NCBI RefSeq assembly: GCF_032884065.1
Contig: NC_088868.1
Location: 5,777,626-5,841,625 of the forward strand
DNA from: Artemia franciscana
Lineage: Eukaryota; Arthropoda; Branchiopoda; Anostraca; Artemiidae
Direction: 5' to 3'
DNA: 64,000 nucleotides
Shown in pieces: positions 51,861 to 64,000 of this stretch (positions are counted from its first letter, which is position 1; each line of letters opens with the position of its first letter). The translations under genes and the position numbers were made by a program. The notes beneath the pieces were generated by a model, which did not search any database, had not been told where the DNA came from, and saw only the letters and a program-made list of their open reading frames with translations.

Positions 51861-52461
51861 TTTGGCGATCGTGTAATTCGTAAAACACGGTATAGCCGTT
51901 TTAACCTTTTTTGTTGTTCCAGCTAGACCCTTAGATTGAACCTTATTTTTTGTAAATCTTTCTACTTTACATATCTTGTCAACCGAGACACTATGTTTAC
52001 CTTGTGACGAAAATTATATTTTCCGGATCTTTGTCATTACCTTGAATATAAGAAAATAGAATTAAAATTCATCCCAAAACAAAGGTTAAGATGTCAGGTA
52101 GTCTTATGGATGTTAAGATGACCAAAACTCTTTCTTATTTGTCATTCCTAATGAAAAGGGAATGACATTTTTGATTTATTTAAAATATTATTGTGCAATT
52201 TCATATGTTAAAATATATGTAAATAACATAATTTTAAATGAAATTTGTATTGCATATCGATTTTGATTGCACATCGATTGTTCATCGATTTGTGCAATCT
52301 GTGTACTTATATCGCATTTGAGTCTCATGATAATCCTGAAAAAAAAATTTAAGTTCCCATCCTAAAATGCAGAAATAGTTGAAGTTCTTAGTTTTTGACA
52401 CATACATTGGACTTGTTTCATCCTGAAAGCTCCGTCGCCGTCTAGGACCGAATGAGTAGTA
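51861..52461. repeat. Repeat block matching 40126-40600
   Basis: gatcgtgtaattcgtaaaac, ccagctagacccttagattg and tgaccaaaactctttctt appear in the same order as at 40126-40600. The right part (52263-52461) is unassigned. Confidence 0.7.
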
Positions 52462-52625
52462 GACCGGCTTCAAAAACCTAGGCTAGGAGAAGATGTTGAA
52501 AGAGGATTCAAACAGAACTGGAAATTTCTAGGAAGGTGAACAGAGTAAAGTTTTGAATGGACTTGGATTGAGAATGAGTTTATGTATCTGTTATATCCTC
52601 GGGTGTGGCATGGCATGATGTAAAG
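52462..52625 (+). pseudogene. RTE-like LINE 3' tail, copy D
   Basis: The stretch translates, with frameshifts, to a LGEDVERGFKQNW-type tail corresponding to the LGWEDVVKKDLKE region near the LINE C-terminus. It retains ttgaatggacttggattgag, the equivalent of ttgaatagactttgatagag in copy C. Confidence 0.6.
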
Positions 52626-52744
52626 GCTAATGCTCTTTTTAATAGTTGAAAATGATTGGAGGGCAACTAACCCCCCTCTCAAGCCTACCATTTCCCCGGG
52701 CACATCCAATCAAAATTTTGAGATGGCAATTTCATTCAACGTAG
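52626..52744. repeat. Fragment of the ~430-bp repeat family, inverted
   Basis: agggcaactaacccccctct and atcaaaattttgagatggc match, in inverse orientation, the units at 56930-58290 and also a section of element F. Confidence 0.6.
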
Positions 52745-52754
52745 CTGAAAGGTC

Positions 52755-53139
52755 TAGGAATTGTGCCTGATGACACATTTAAGGAAAATGAAAACATTGA
52801 AGAAACTGTTAATGATCTTTATCAGAAATGTCGATACGGAACTACAGGTATATTAAGTTTACGGCCATCTATAGACTTAGAAGTAAGGCTAAACGTCCCA
52901 TCAGACAAAAATCGCGCCCGGCATCGGACCCAATTCTTGTATCTGTTTTAAATCTTCGACATAAGGATAATATTATGGCTAGTGTTGGTAATCTAAGAAA
53001 TACGGGGAAAAGCGTCAGTATTAACCTTCCATTCGAATTGGCTAAACGTCGGAAAGAGCTTCTGAGTACGGCTTATAATTTAAGAAATTGTAAAGTTCCC
53101 TCCGATAAAGTGTTTCACACCAAGGTGGGTTTACCCTAG
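52755..53139 (+). pseudogene. LINE ORF1 remnant
   Basis: It begins IVPDDTFKENENIEETVNDL, then after a frameshift near 52828 reads RNYRYIKFTAIYRLRSKAKR, ASDPILVSVLNLRHKDNI, and ends NLPFELAKRRKELLSTAYNL. The order of an EETV segment, a YRLG-like strand, RPILV and a LP-E-x2-RR-ELL helix is that of LINE ORF1 RNA-binding proteins (RRM plus C-terminal domain). The N-terminal coiled coil is missing, so it is 5'-truncated. Its product would coat LINE RNA. Confidence 0.65.
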
Positions 53140-53461
53140 TTTCCCCCCGGCCAATACTGATTTTGATTCTGACGCATGATCATTAGCGAGTGCTCGCTTC
53201 CACTATATTTATTATATATCAAAAACATGTGCTGTTCTTTATTGTTGTTTGTCTTATTGTATTTTTCCCTTTTATTTTTCATTCTTTTCCCTCAGTGTTT
53301 ACACCTTCCTGTGCTATTTTACTTGTCATTTTTTTTTGTTTCAGATCAAAATAATCAAGTTCGTGTCTTAGCCTTTTTACTTGGGAATGTTAAGCAGTTG
53401 ACGTCACTGGTGTTCACGCGACTACAGCATGACTCTCGATCACCTGTATCGGTAAGTAATT

Positions 53462-56400
53462 ATGGTTAATTTTGATTCTCCGTTGGGGATTAACGCCAAT
53501 ATAACATTAGAGAGATTAAATGATAATGAAATTAAGAGAGTTAATTTTAATGAAATTATAAATAATCCGGTTGGTGAAGCCCCCAATACGAGTTTTGATG
53601 AAAATTTTGTGAATATTATTGATAGCGTGTTTGTGGAGGAGCTGAGATTTTGGGGCTCCGGAGCTCGGTGGGGCGATGTTTTTCCGGTTGTGCATCTTAA
53701 CATTCAGGGCCTAAATTCTTCATTCGACGATATTCAATTATTATGTAGGGATTCGTGCCCAGCAATTATCGATCTCTGTGAAACATTTTTAAATGAGAAT
53801 AATCAGGTACTTTTGGATATCCCCGGTTATATGTTTATTTTTCTTAACCGTAAGATGGGCAGAAAAGGTGGACTCGGATTTTACATCCAAAATAATTTTC
53901 GGGCTGTACTAAGACATGATCTATGCATAAATAATGAAAAAATATTTGAGTCACTTTTATTGAAATCCCAATTAACGCTAAGAAAAGGGTAATAATTGGC
54001 GAAGTATATCGTTCTCCAAGGGGATCTGTGACTGAATTTCTTGAAACATTAGATGACGTTCTTAGGAAAGTTCTTGCTGAAAAATATGAAGTTATATAGA
54101 TGGGTGACTTTAACCTTGACCTTACGAAATCGTCGTCTAGGCAGGCTTCTAATCTCTTGTCTTTACTAATTTCGTACGGATTGGCTCCTTGTATAAACAT
54201 ACCGACAAGGATTTCAAACCAGTCAGCAACATTAATTGACAATATTTTTTCATTGCTACACTCCATTAGGGATGAAGTACTGCTTCCTGACATTTCCGAC
54301 CATTTGCCAGTTTCAGCCCTGTTTCAAGTCCTCAAAAAACCACAAAGATTAGTCCCCCAGGATAAACCGAGATTTTGCTGCTCACCAGTGGAGCTGGATA
54401 GACTGAAAGAAGATCTTGGTACATATAAATGGGACTTTTCTCTACCAGAAAATATTAGTTTAGGCAATTATAATGACATATTTGGCCAGTTTTATGACAC
54501 TGTCAAGGAAAAATTCACGTCTTATTGTCTAAAAGCTCCTTTAAATAATCCTCGATCAAAAAGATCAACACCTGTAGCTCCATGGTTAACATCTGGAGTC
54601 CTAAAATCAATAAAAAGGAAGCAGAACCTTTGGAAGGAGTACAAAAAAAGACCAAATAAGGCCAAGTTAGAAGCATTTAAGTTGTACCGTAATTTTCTGA
54701 AATCAATTATTCGCAGAGCTAAAACAGCATATTTACAAAAAGATTTGTTGATTGCGGTAAAAATATAAAAAAGACGTGGGACGTGATTAAGGAAGTTAGG
54801 CGGCCGCCCATGAAACCAGAAGGTCTCCCTAAGTCTCTCATTGTAGACGATCAACTTGTAACAGAAAAAGGCCAAATTCGACATCATATGAATAAATTCT
54901 TTGCGGAGATAGGGAAAAAACTGCTAATACCGTTTCTTGTTCCTCTGTGTCACAGTCTTGGAAGCAGTTCTTAGGTCCCTCGTGCTTGAAATCAATGGTT
55001 CTTGGGGAGGTTACGGTGCAGGAAATTAGAAATATTGTTCTGTCTTTAAAGAATTCTTCAGCAGGTTTCGACCAAATTTCTGCTAAAGTAATTAAACATA
55101 TTCTTCCATCAATTATCATCCCAATTTACCACTTGATTAATAGGTCATTTGAACTAGGAGTATTTCCCCAACGTCTTAAACTTGCTCGTGTTATAGCTCT
55201 CTTTAAAGGAGGTGACAGAAGGGATCCTGGGAACTACAGACCGATCTCTCTTCTGTCAGTGTTCTCTAAGATATTTGAAAGAGCAATGCTCAAACGTCTG
55301 GTGAGATTTCTTGAAGCTAAATTTTTTTTCCATCAGCATCAGTTTGGGCTTCGCGCAAAGTATCCTACAGAACATGCTTGTAATAGACTTCTTCAGTTTA
55401 TACGACGATCTTTAGATTCTAGTCTTATTCCTGCAGCCATTTTTCTTGATGTAAAGAAAGCTTTTGACAGCCTTACACATAAGATTCTCATTGGTAAACT
55501 TTGTCATTTTGGTGTCCGTGGGGAAGCATTGTCTTGGTTCTCGTCATACCTAACTGACAGATCTATTGCCACAGAAGTTACAGACGAAACAGTTCTAATT
55601 GAATACGGAGTACCCCAAGGTTCTATTCTTGGACCAACCCTCTTCCTCATATATGTGAACGATCTCTACCGACTTTTTAACACCCCAATTAACAATGTTT
55701 GCTGTGGATTGTGTCACAAATCTTACTCTCACAGTACGTTGGTGTTCACACATAATAGTCAAAAAGAATTAATAGCATTTGCAGATGACACTACTATAGG
55801 TGCTGCAGCTCCGGATGAATCATCCCTTATTCTAAAGCTTCAAGCAATGACTGAGAAAATACTCTTTTGGTTTGACATAAATCAACTAACTTTAAATGTA
55901 AAAAAGTCCTACCTTCTTATTTTTTCTCGTAAAGGTGTGAGCTGCCCCACAATTACTGAGCTTCATACACCAAGAGGCTCCATAAGTCGTCCCCTGGATC
56001 GATATGTGCGATTCCTGGGAGTTCTTTTGGATGAAAATTTATCATTTAAGTGGCAAGTTCAAATAATAAGAGTGAAAATTTCCCGTGGACTTGGGATCAT
56101 CCGAAAATTAAAGCGTTTATTCCCTTTCCCTATCCTCCGTCTTTTATACTTTTCTCTGATTTACCCTTATATATGTTACTGTTCGTCTGTGTGGATGTCC
56201 ACATTTCCCTCGGTACTTGCTCCTATTCACAATCTTTATGAGAAAGCGGCAAGAATTCTCCAGTCGGCTACACACACTCCTCTTGACCTCCTCAAAATTA
56301 AAGATATTTATGTTTTATCTCTATCTTCGTTGGCATATCAATATTTCCAGGGAGATCTCTTATGTTGTTTTTCGGGACTGCTTAAACTAGTAGGGGAAGT

Positions 56401-56590
56401 AAATTTATATATCGTTCGTAACCGGGAGGATGTGATGATTCCAGCTAGTCCCTCGGTTCGTTCAGACTTCGGCCTGGCTGTGACTGTGGGACGTGCTTGG
56501 AACTTGGCTCCCGCTGAGATCCGGCAGTCACGAACACTTGGCTCCCTTAAGAGACAGATGAAAAGTTTCTTATTAAAGGCTTCTTATTAA
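53462..56590 (+). pseudogene. LINE ORF2: AP endonuclease plus reverse transcriptase, broken
   Basis: The endonuclease region starts VHLNIQGLNSSFDDIQLL (near 53690), with DLCETFLNENNQV, GGLGFYIQNNF, GDFNLDL and PDISDHLPV (catalytic SDH). The RT frame 54947-56590 is intact for 547 codons. It has GNYRPISLLSVFSKIFE (about residue 95), motif A FLDVKKAFDS (about 166), motif B GVPQGSILGPTLFLIYVNDL (about 221) and motif C FADDTT (about 278). A Cys/His-containing stretch of about 30 residues separates B and C. Lesions are a frameshift at about 53990, a TAG just before MGDFN (54098), a shift at about 54755 and another at about 54940. ORF2 normally nicks DNA and primes reverse transcription. Confidence 0.85.
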
Positions 56591-56925
56591 ATGTTTCTTA
56601 TGGTTTATTTATTTTTTTTTCCTTTTTTTGGGTTGTTGTTTTGTTGGTGTTGTATCCTCGATGACGCGAGAATTTTAATTTGTATTTTATTATCGGGTGA
56701 TGTGAGGGTCGCTGTTTCGTGGGGACTGCCGGTGAGTTGGTTTCTTTTCCTTACATATTTATATTTAGATGTTGTTTAGTATGTTTATGACAAGTTTTTA
56801 TGATTCTTTATTTATTGTATGCCATTTCCCAAATAATGGGCCATTGAGCCCTTTGGGATATTGTTTTTGTTATTGTTATTTTATGAAAATAAATAGAACT
56901 TGAACTTGAACTTTGACCCCCCAAG

Positions 56926-58290
56926 CCCTCAGAGCAAGAGTTCTAAGCTATTTCCTGGTGGCATTTAAGGCATATAGAAAGGGTGATCGTATAAACTTCG
57001 GTGGGGACTCATAGGATCTGTAATCAGAAGTTCTAGTGCTCTTTTTAAGATTTAGAGTGACCGAAGAGCACTATATACTAAACTGACAATTCACATCAAT
57101 TCTTTCAGTAAAGTGCAAATTATATTCTGGTCTTGAGAGGGAATGGGGGCTGTCAAAGACATAATTTCCAAATCCCTCAACTATGCTGAACCAAAAGGCC
57201 ATCCCAAAAATTTTGATTAGATGTATTTTGGGAATTGATGGACGTGGAGAGGGTGATGGGGCTTGTTGCCCTCAAATCTATTTTGACTAATAATGAGGGC
57301 GCTAGCCCTTTCAATTTCCAGTCAAATGAGCCTTTTTCAAAGTTACTAAGAAAGCAAATGACCATTTGGAAATTTTTATCAGATGCATTTTGGGAAAATA
57401 CAAGGTGTGTGGGGGTGGTATCTACTCTCCGATCACTCTGAATCTGAAAAAGGGCATTAAAACTTTTGATTACCAATCCAATCAGCCCCCTCCGAAGTTT
57501 ATACGATCACCGTTTCTATATAAGCCTTCCATGGTCCCAAGGCTTAGATTAAGATCATTGCACTGAGGGTTGTGGGGGGGGGGGATGTCACCCTCAAATA
57601 AATATTTTGTTGATCTTTCCATTACATTGAACAAAATGACATTCGCAAAATTTTGATTGGATATGTTTGGGTAAATGGTGGACGTCGGAAGGGGTTAGTT
57701 GCTCTCCCGTCTCTTTTGACTATTAAAAAGGGCACAGTCCGTTTCAATTTCCAATCAAATGAGCTGTTTTCTAAGTTTCTACGACAACAAATGGCTATTT
57801 CAAAATTTCGATCAGATACATTTCGGGAAAATACGAGGTGCGAGGAGGATGGGAATTATCCATCCTCCGATCACTCTGAATCTTAATCTTAAAAATCACC
57901 AATACAATGAGCCCCTCCCCTAAAAAAAAACTTTATACGATCACCCTTTCTATATATACCTTATGTGCCCCCATGACATAATTTACAACCCTTGCCCTGA
58001 GGGCTCTGGGGGGGGGGTCGTCATTCTCAAACACATAATTTCAAGACCTATGACTATTTCAAAATTCTGATTGGATGTGTTTGGCTAAATGGTGGGCGTG
58101 GAGGGGGGCAGTTGCCCTCGAATCACTTTCGACTATTTAAAAGAGCACTAGCCGTTTTAACTTCAAATCGAATGAGTTCTTTTCTAAGCTTCTAAGACAA
58201 CAAATGATCATCTAAAAATTTCTATCAGATGCACTTCAGGAAAATACGAGGTGTGGGGAGGGATATCCACCTGAAAACGAACAAAAATTA
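56926..58290. repeat. Three tandem units of ~420-440 bp
   Basis: Units restart near 57213, 57650 and 58066 with aaaattttgattggatgtg and aaatggtggacgtggagg. Other shared words are tttcaatttccaatcaaatg and tatacgatcaccctttcta. Parts resemble the middle section of element F (gggcactagaacttt-type), so the families share ancestry. Short open frames here are not genes. Confidence 0.8.
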
Positions 58291-59524
58291 CAATAAATAG
58301 CCGAGTCAAACTCAAACCGACCAACAAATTATTAACAAAATTTGGGCTTTTTTTGCTTTTCTTTGAAAAACTTGTCCTGTGGAAAAGTTTTTTAAATTAA
58401 TTACCCAAAAGAATACAGAAGGGCTGAAAAAATAGGGGAACAAATTGACAAAAGTAGGGCTGATAACCTCAATGCATTCTCAAGACCGGATCACAATTTG
58501 CGCTTTACTGAAAACAAAATAAATTTGGAAAGTTTTCACTTTTCTTTCATAAATGACAAATTATTAAAAGTTTAAGGAAAAAATGTCAGTATATGTCAGT
58601 TGAACTGGCAATCTAAGGTCATTTATTTGTTTTTTGTTTGTTTGTTTGGGGAGAAGGTATGGGGGTTTTCAGCCCTACTCATGTTATTTTTTTAATTGAC
58701 TCTTTCCTGCTCGTTTTTGGCTTATTGGAGCTCTTTACTCTTCTTTGAAAAATGTGTCTTGTGGACAATGTTTTTTTTCAATTAATTACCCAAAACAACT
58801 CACAAAGGCTGAAAAATGGAGTAAAATTAAGTAAAAAAGAAGAGAAAGATGAGGATGATCCTCTCTGAAGGATGAGATTAATGGGCATAAAGAGAACATA
58901 TTCCAAACGATTTTGTATGACCTTTTCAGTTGTATAAATAAAATTCATGCACTCCGAGCGAATTTCAAGTTATTCCATTTTTAGTATGTCTCTGTTTTCC
59001 TTGACAAAAAAAGGGAGACTAATGCCAGGCCCCATACAACTCAATAATGTAATCCTTGTCTATCATTCTAAAGTGCAAGAAGACCTAATAAAAAAGACAT
59101 ACACCACTTAGAGGGTTATGTTTCTTTATATCTTTGTAACAGTACAAGATAGGACACTTCTGGCAGCATTAGTCATTTCTGATCAAAAGAGGATATGTCG
59201 CACTTTTAATGACCAAAGCTGATAGGGATATACTTAAAAGAAACTTCGGAAACAAAAAAATATAAGACTGGACATTTTCTCTGTAAGTAGTTGTAAATTT
59301 ATTCCAAAATAGAGTCAATGAGAGGATATGAGGCATCATAAGAGTGTTTTACACACGGGATACCGGATACCAGAGCAGGCTTTACAACTTTTTGTCTTGT
59401 CAAATATTTTTTTAAGTTTCTTGCTTAGGTATGTGATGTGGAGTACCGTTGTCGGTTTGAACTGTTTCCAAGATTGGAATACATGTTCGAATTTTGAATT
59501 TACCAAGTTGGAATTTATAGGGGT
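58291..59524. other. No gene recognised
   Basis: AT-rich sequence with T-runs. Two similar stretches (ttgaaaaacttgtcctgtgg near 58363 and ttgaaaaatgtgtcttgtgg near 58742) indicate an old local duplication of about 380 bp. Confidence 0.5.
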
Positions 59525-59953
59525 CAAGCATGAATCTTAAACGTAGATGGCTCCGAAGACGGAGGAGAATTTATTAGATATTTTCTAGAACAACTGTCTG
59601 GCTATAGCTCTCGGTAACAATTTGACTTTAACTGACCATATTTCAAATAGTAAGCTGTATGAAAAATATGCATATACGCTTTCTAGCTCTATATCAAGAG
59701 AATGTTTGAAATAACTGGGAAAGTTTTGTTGGTGAAACATGACCGAATGCCCAAAATTATCCTCTGGGGCCATACATGAATAATTAAAAGAAAAGCAGAT
59801 TGGAAATGAGATTGGAAGAGGTCATAAGACAAGATTTAAAGTGAAGTCAGAAATTCACGAGAGAATGTAAAGAGGGAAGCTTTGGATTTACTGGGATGGA
59901 GAATCAGGTGGCTTGATGATGCAATGCGTTTTTGATAGTAGTAGTAGTAGTAA
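59525..59953 (+). pseudogene. RTE-like LINE 3' end, copy E
   Basis: Degenerate C-terminal text: TEEEF, LTDHISNSKLYEKY-like and a final gatagtagtagtagtagtaa tail (59935-59955). These parallel the copy C stretch ALRKTEE, the tctcaaatagtaggctatac tract and the (GTA)n end. Confidence 0.65.
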
Positions 59954-61444
59954 CTAAACTCATGGGCGAAAGAGTAATGAAGAGTCAAAGCATATATGAG
60001 AAAAATGAAGATCTTAAAATTGCTAGTGGTCATGCTCTTTATTTAATGTACCACGCCTTAGGATTTTACCCCACCCTTCTCTCCCTTTTTTCGACAGAAA
60101 CCCCTTAACACAAAAGCTTGCACAATTATTTCTCAATGCAATAGATGAATAAAGTTATCCACCCTTTTTAAGCCTTTCGATGGGAATTTACAAACACAGC
60201 CATAACTATTTTTGAAGTTGAGTTTCGTTGGACTTGGGATCTTTTTAGTGTGGGACGCGCTTTTGGTTCAAGCTGGTTCAAGCAGTTTGAAAAAGAATTC
60301 AGCTCATTTTTGGACCAACAATTACTTGATCAATTTTACCTAAAGAGGGGGCTCTATTGGATGAAGGATGCTTAAATATATGCTCTGATAAGACTGAGGA
60401 AATTAGTCAGATTAATCAATATTCTGGATTGTGGAAATGTGCTTTGTCATTATTAATCAGACAATCTGAGTCCAAAATCCAGACTGTGAGGAGTCCTTTT
60501 TTTAATGAGAAGTAATCATTCCGAGCCCTGCCCCTGTCTCAACAATCATCCACCATTCCTCTTTTGTAACAGTTGATGCGCATTTTTACATCATTGTATT
60601 ATAAAACAAATAAATTAAGTCATCCTAAATGAAGCACTAAAAAAATGTCAGTACAAAATTATTGGGTTAGGGGGCTTCAAATATGGAGTTATGTCTATTA
60701 TTAGTGTTAATTATAGTTATATTAATAATAATATATTATTGTTAATAATTAATTAATTAATTAATAATTAAACAATTAATAAATAATAAATAAATAAATA
60801 ATTCTTAAATAATAAATAAATAATAAATAATAAAAAAAATTAATAATTATTGTTAATTAATGAATTAAGTGCTAATAATAGTTATAATTAGTGTATAATT
60901 AGTTATGTTTATAATCAGTTAGTTATATATATATATGGAGTTATATGTTTTCATTGGACATCGCTTTTTATGTAAAAATTAACCCAAGTGGTTATTTTGA
61001 TATATTAAATTTATCTTAATCTCTGAGTAAAAACACGGACGTTTAGAAGGATGTAGTTTAGATTGAGTACATGCCTAATACATGAAACTACTGATATCTC
61101 AACCCTAGAAATTGGTCTAAAATTCAAAGGCTTATGTCTTAGCCTGAAACGTGTAAGATTAAAATTAAATTGTATAAGAACAAAATGTATTCGAGATTTG
61201 AAATTACTACAATCTTATTGACCAACAATGGGAATTCTGTAATTTAAGCACTTGCTATAATCACTATTCTAGTCACCATACAAAAAACAAGAAAAATTCA
61301 AAAGAAAATACCATGTTGATTATTTTATAAGTCATAGCATAAGTAATATGAATTATAATTGGGCATGTTTAATATATAAAAGAAGAAGAAAATTTGGCTT
61401 TAATCTTCACTTAGGTAGGAAAAACAACTGTCCCCATTTTGTAA
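59954..61444. other. No gene recognised; AT-rich block
   Basis: Unassigned. From 60690 to 60930 the sequence is almost only A and T with aattaattaa and aataaataa words. Confidence 0.55.
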
Positions 61445-61700
61445 TTGAATAAGAAAATAGTTTTTTTTTAACGGAAAGGTAGGAGCAATATTAAGACTTC
61501 ATCAAATTATTCAATTATTAATCAAATTATTACATTAATAATTAGAAATTATTAGTTACATTAGGAGGGCTGCCCCCGCCTTATTTCTCACTCTTTACAT
61601 TACAGTCTTAAATTTTATTTAAATTCAACGGCACTTGGGTTTGAGCAGTCTTTCTTAAAGAATTATGACAAAAAGTAAAAATATAGCATAAAGACCCAGG
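61445..61700. repeat. Very degenerate element F fragment
   Basis: aacggaaaggtaggagcaat, cactctttacattacagtct and tcttaaagaattatgacaaa parallel the first arm and loop of F foldback modules. Confidence 0.5.
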
Positions 61701-63330
61701 GTCTTACCGTAAAAGACCCGCTAGTCGTGGTCACTTCGCTGACGTTGCTACTTGACGCAGTTGTAACTACCTACTGTTGGGCTGCATCACTATATGATGC
61801 TAGTGCCATCATACAGTGACACTAAGTGATGCTAGACAGTCACTCTGCCGCGACAATTGCCAGAATAAGGTGTTTTCACTTTTGGCTTGTGGAATTTTTA
61901 GGTTTTCAAAATGGTGATCGGATTTTCCCGGTATTTTTTCGTTTTTACTTTTTCACATGATTCCAATCATCGAAAGTTCTGTTCGTGTGTTGTCGCCCAT
62001 TTCAAGTTTCTTTTCACGTGTTTCTGACTTGTTTTTGTGCACGTGTTTCTTACTTTTTCAAAATTTATTTCGCTTGTTTCTGAGTTCTGAAAGATTCTGC
62101 TTGCGTATTTCTGAATTTCAAGCCTTTGTTAATATATTTCTAACTTTAGGTTACTATTTTAAGTAACCTAATTAAGTTTTATTTATTGTTTCCTTGAAAG
62201 CCAATCTCACATTGTATATGACCATTGAAACAAGCTTTATCAACGATGTAAGAATAAAAATAGGAAAAACCAATGGATTATAGTACAATAGAAGATAATA
62301 GATGTTTGCTCCTTCCGAATCCAGTTGAAGAATTGATTTATGAATATCTACACTCCTTTTGTTTATTCGTAGTGGTTTTTGCATAACACTTCATATAACC
62401 TTCGTAGAAAATTGCCCTCTGAAATATTCTCCACAATACAAAATTGAGGAGCCAAAGGGAAATTAATAGAAATAAAAATGATGAAGAATAGTTATAATTG
62501 TAAATAAGTTATTATTAAAATTGTGGTGGGTCATTGTGTAGGCGGGGTTGTAAATAGGGGGGTCTCCAGATCCCCAGAAGAGATCATTTTAATGCCCAAA
62601 TTTTCTAAATCTGCAGTAGCTTTCAGATAAATATGAAAAGAAGGATGAGTTGAAGGATAGTAATTGATCTCATCCATTTTTATTTAGACTGTTTTTGAAT
62701 AAAGGTGCTGTAGGGTGATACCTCCATTGTTGTTGAAGAGACACCTTTCTGACATTCATTTTTGAAGCTCTCATGAAGGGGTCATTTCATATAAAATTTA
62801 AAGTTTTTATGTCCTTTTTAAAGGGTGTGTCCTTTTTGGCTCGTTTTCTGCCACCTGGCTCTCTTCCAACCGCTAAAAATATTTAATAGAATTTTAAGGT
62901 ATCTATTTTGTTCTTAAATTTGAAAGGTTTAATAAGTGAGGCTAGGGGCTGATGTCACCCCCACGGCCCCAATGTTAGACTTTATCTTACCTTGCTATGG
63001 TAACTCATCTCCCAGAAACACGGAAAATAATGAAAATGATACAAAGTGCAAAAAATTATCACAATGCTAATCATGGTTTACAAATAAGTGCTACCTTGCA
63101 TAATGATGGGGATAAGTTCCACTTCGACCCTTAAGTCTCACAAGTACTTCAGTGAATACCATAAGTGTTTTACCACGAAGTGATTTTATTTTTCAAAACA
63201 TAAGAAAATTCTGACAATAATCAAGATTATATGATTTTTTTTTATATAAACATGCGTATCTTTCAATTCAAAATTACTATATTGAAAGGATAATTTTTTT
63301 TTAACTTTTCTAATTGGTTTTAACTAATTC
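61701..63330. other. No gene recognised
   Basis: Contains a more GC-rich stretch at 61715-61855 with near-repeats of gcatcactatatgatgctag and gtgatgctag. Otherwise AT-rich and unassigned. Confidence 0.5.
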
Positions 63331-63850
63331 ATTTTTAACTGAAAGTAAGGAGCGACATTAAAACTTAAAACGAACAGAAATTATTCTGTATATGAAAGGG
63401 ACTGTCCCCTCATCAACACCTCGCTCTTTACGCTAAAGTGTGAGTCTTTCTCACAGCTCTATTCTTAAATAAATAAAAAACTTAGCATAAAGAGTGAGGC
63501 GTTGAGGAAGGGACAGCCCATTTCATATACAGAATACTTTCTTTTCGTTTTAGTTTTTAATGTCGCTCTCTACTTCCAGTTAAAAAATACTCGTTTCTCT
63601 TATTTAATTTCTGAATGGTTTTGGATTAATACAGGTTTAGAATTTGGCTCACCGTACATGAATAATTAAAACGAAATTTATGTTTAATGTTGCATCTTAC
63701 TTCCGGTTCGAAAAAACTTGTTTTTTATTCAAAATCTGATCGTTTTTAAATAATATCGGGAAATCCAGCTCCCCCTCTATGGAAAATTCCCCTCCTCCCA
63801 CGAGAAATTACTCCATGGAAATATTATCTCACGTAACTTAAATTAGCGAT
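63331..63850 (-). mobile_element. Element F fragment with terminal foldback, internally deleted
   Basis: The foldback module 63341-63582 (tgaaagtaaggagcgacatt to aatgtcgctc) is followed by sequence matching the adjoining interior of F in minus orientation: ggctcaccgtacatgaataa, then cttacttccggttcg and aggaggggaattttcc-type (inverse) near 63780. Much of the interior is missing. Confidence 0.7.
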
Positions 63851-64000
63851 ATTTGAGGAACTAATTTTGTAAGGCATAGTAACAAAGTAGCTAAAAAGGT
63901 CGAAACTATCCTTATGAAAATAAAAGTCACAAGTTTAGCAATTTTCAAATGACTGAAATGAATGAAAGATAAGATCTTTAAAAGATATACATAATATTTT
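63851..64000. other. Window end, unassigned
   Basis: Short AT-rich sequence, no feature seen. Confidence 0.4.

Larger units (their letters stand above)
52745..56925 (+). mobile_element. Near-full-length LINE with APE endonuclease and RT
   Basis: A non-LTR retrotransposon with ORF1 remnant (52755-53139), ORF2 (53462-56590) and a 3' UTR ending aataaatagaacttgaac with a (TTGAAC)n-like tail at about 56897-56922. Protein motifs resemble the CR1/L2/jockey-type group rather than RTE. At least four lesions break ORF2. Flanks are other repeats, and I did not find a convincing target-site duplication. Confidence 0.85.

Noticed and set aside
53453..53462. Splice-donor-like gtaagtaat before LINE ORF2
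   Set aside because: It lies inside a retrotransposon between ORF1 and ORF2. No exon structure supports it.
57177..57886. Several 65-100-codon open frames
   Set aside because: They coincide with the ~430-bp tandem units and change frame between units.
59935..59955. (GTA)n as an independent microsatellite
   Set aside because: It sits at the end of a LINE tail, as in copy C at 51348-51376, so it is best read as the LINE's 3' tail.

Overview
This window looks like AT-rich, repeat-dense animal nuclear DNA. It has spliced exons, LINEs, Penelope-like retroelements (PLEs), tRNA-derived SINEs and very many tandem arrays. The repeat style suggests an arthropod, possibly a branchiopod crustacean such as Artemia. 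That placement is inference, and no sequence here proves it. No bacterial-type genes, operons or CRISPR arrays are present.

Two host genes can be supported. The first is a plus-strand gene spread over about 21 kb: exons at 14600-14785, 19226-19479, 28779-29014 and 35916-36178/36195. Its splice phases agree at every junction, and the protein resembles GPATCH2 with an R3H-like segment. The G-patch exon expected after exon 4 was not found, so the gene is probably incomplete in this window. The second is a minus-strand intronless ankyrin-repeat gene with a C-terminal SOCS box (ASB-like) at 46572-47625. A 5-nt deletion breaks its second repeat.

The rest is mainly repeats, often nested. 1-8.1 kb: a degenerate array is split by a PLE bounded by (TA)n on both sides, followed by a second minisatellite flanked by inverted ~100-bp ends and interrupted by a clean 1.9-kb element. 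9.2-12.7 kb: two 1.5-1.7-kb foldback-rich elements lie head to head. 17.3-18.5 kb: a 77-bp array carries a three-unit higher-order pattern. 20.6-26.2 kb: another tandem array, a third foldback element, a second PLE on the minus strand and about 390 bp of (TA)n. 26.4-27.3 kb: an 84-bp, in-frame minisatellite. 30.5-33.9 kb and 47.9-51.9 kb: two direct copies of one segment, each carrying a SINE and a decayed RTE-like LINE, placed on either side of the ankyrin gene. 41.0-43.7 kb: a second, inverted copy of the 1.9-kb-type element, split by a PLE GIY-YIG endonuclease fragment. 44.4-45.8 kb: an RTE-like LINE interrupted by a second GIY-YIG fragment. 52.7-56.9 kb: a nearly full-length but broken LINE with APE-type endonuclease and RT, resembling the CR1/L2/jockey group. 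56.9-64 kb: a 430-bp tandem repeat, a LINE tail and further foldback fragments.

The mobile elements do not form a pathway together; they record successive insertions. The most notable observations are PLEs bounded by (TA)n, a foldback family whose termini partly resemble Helitron ends, a conserved hairpin in PLE 3' regions, and a broken ASB-like gene between two duplicated segments. All calls come from reading the sequence, with no database search.
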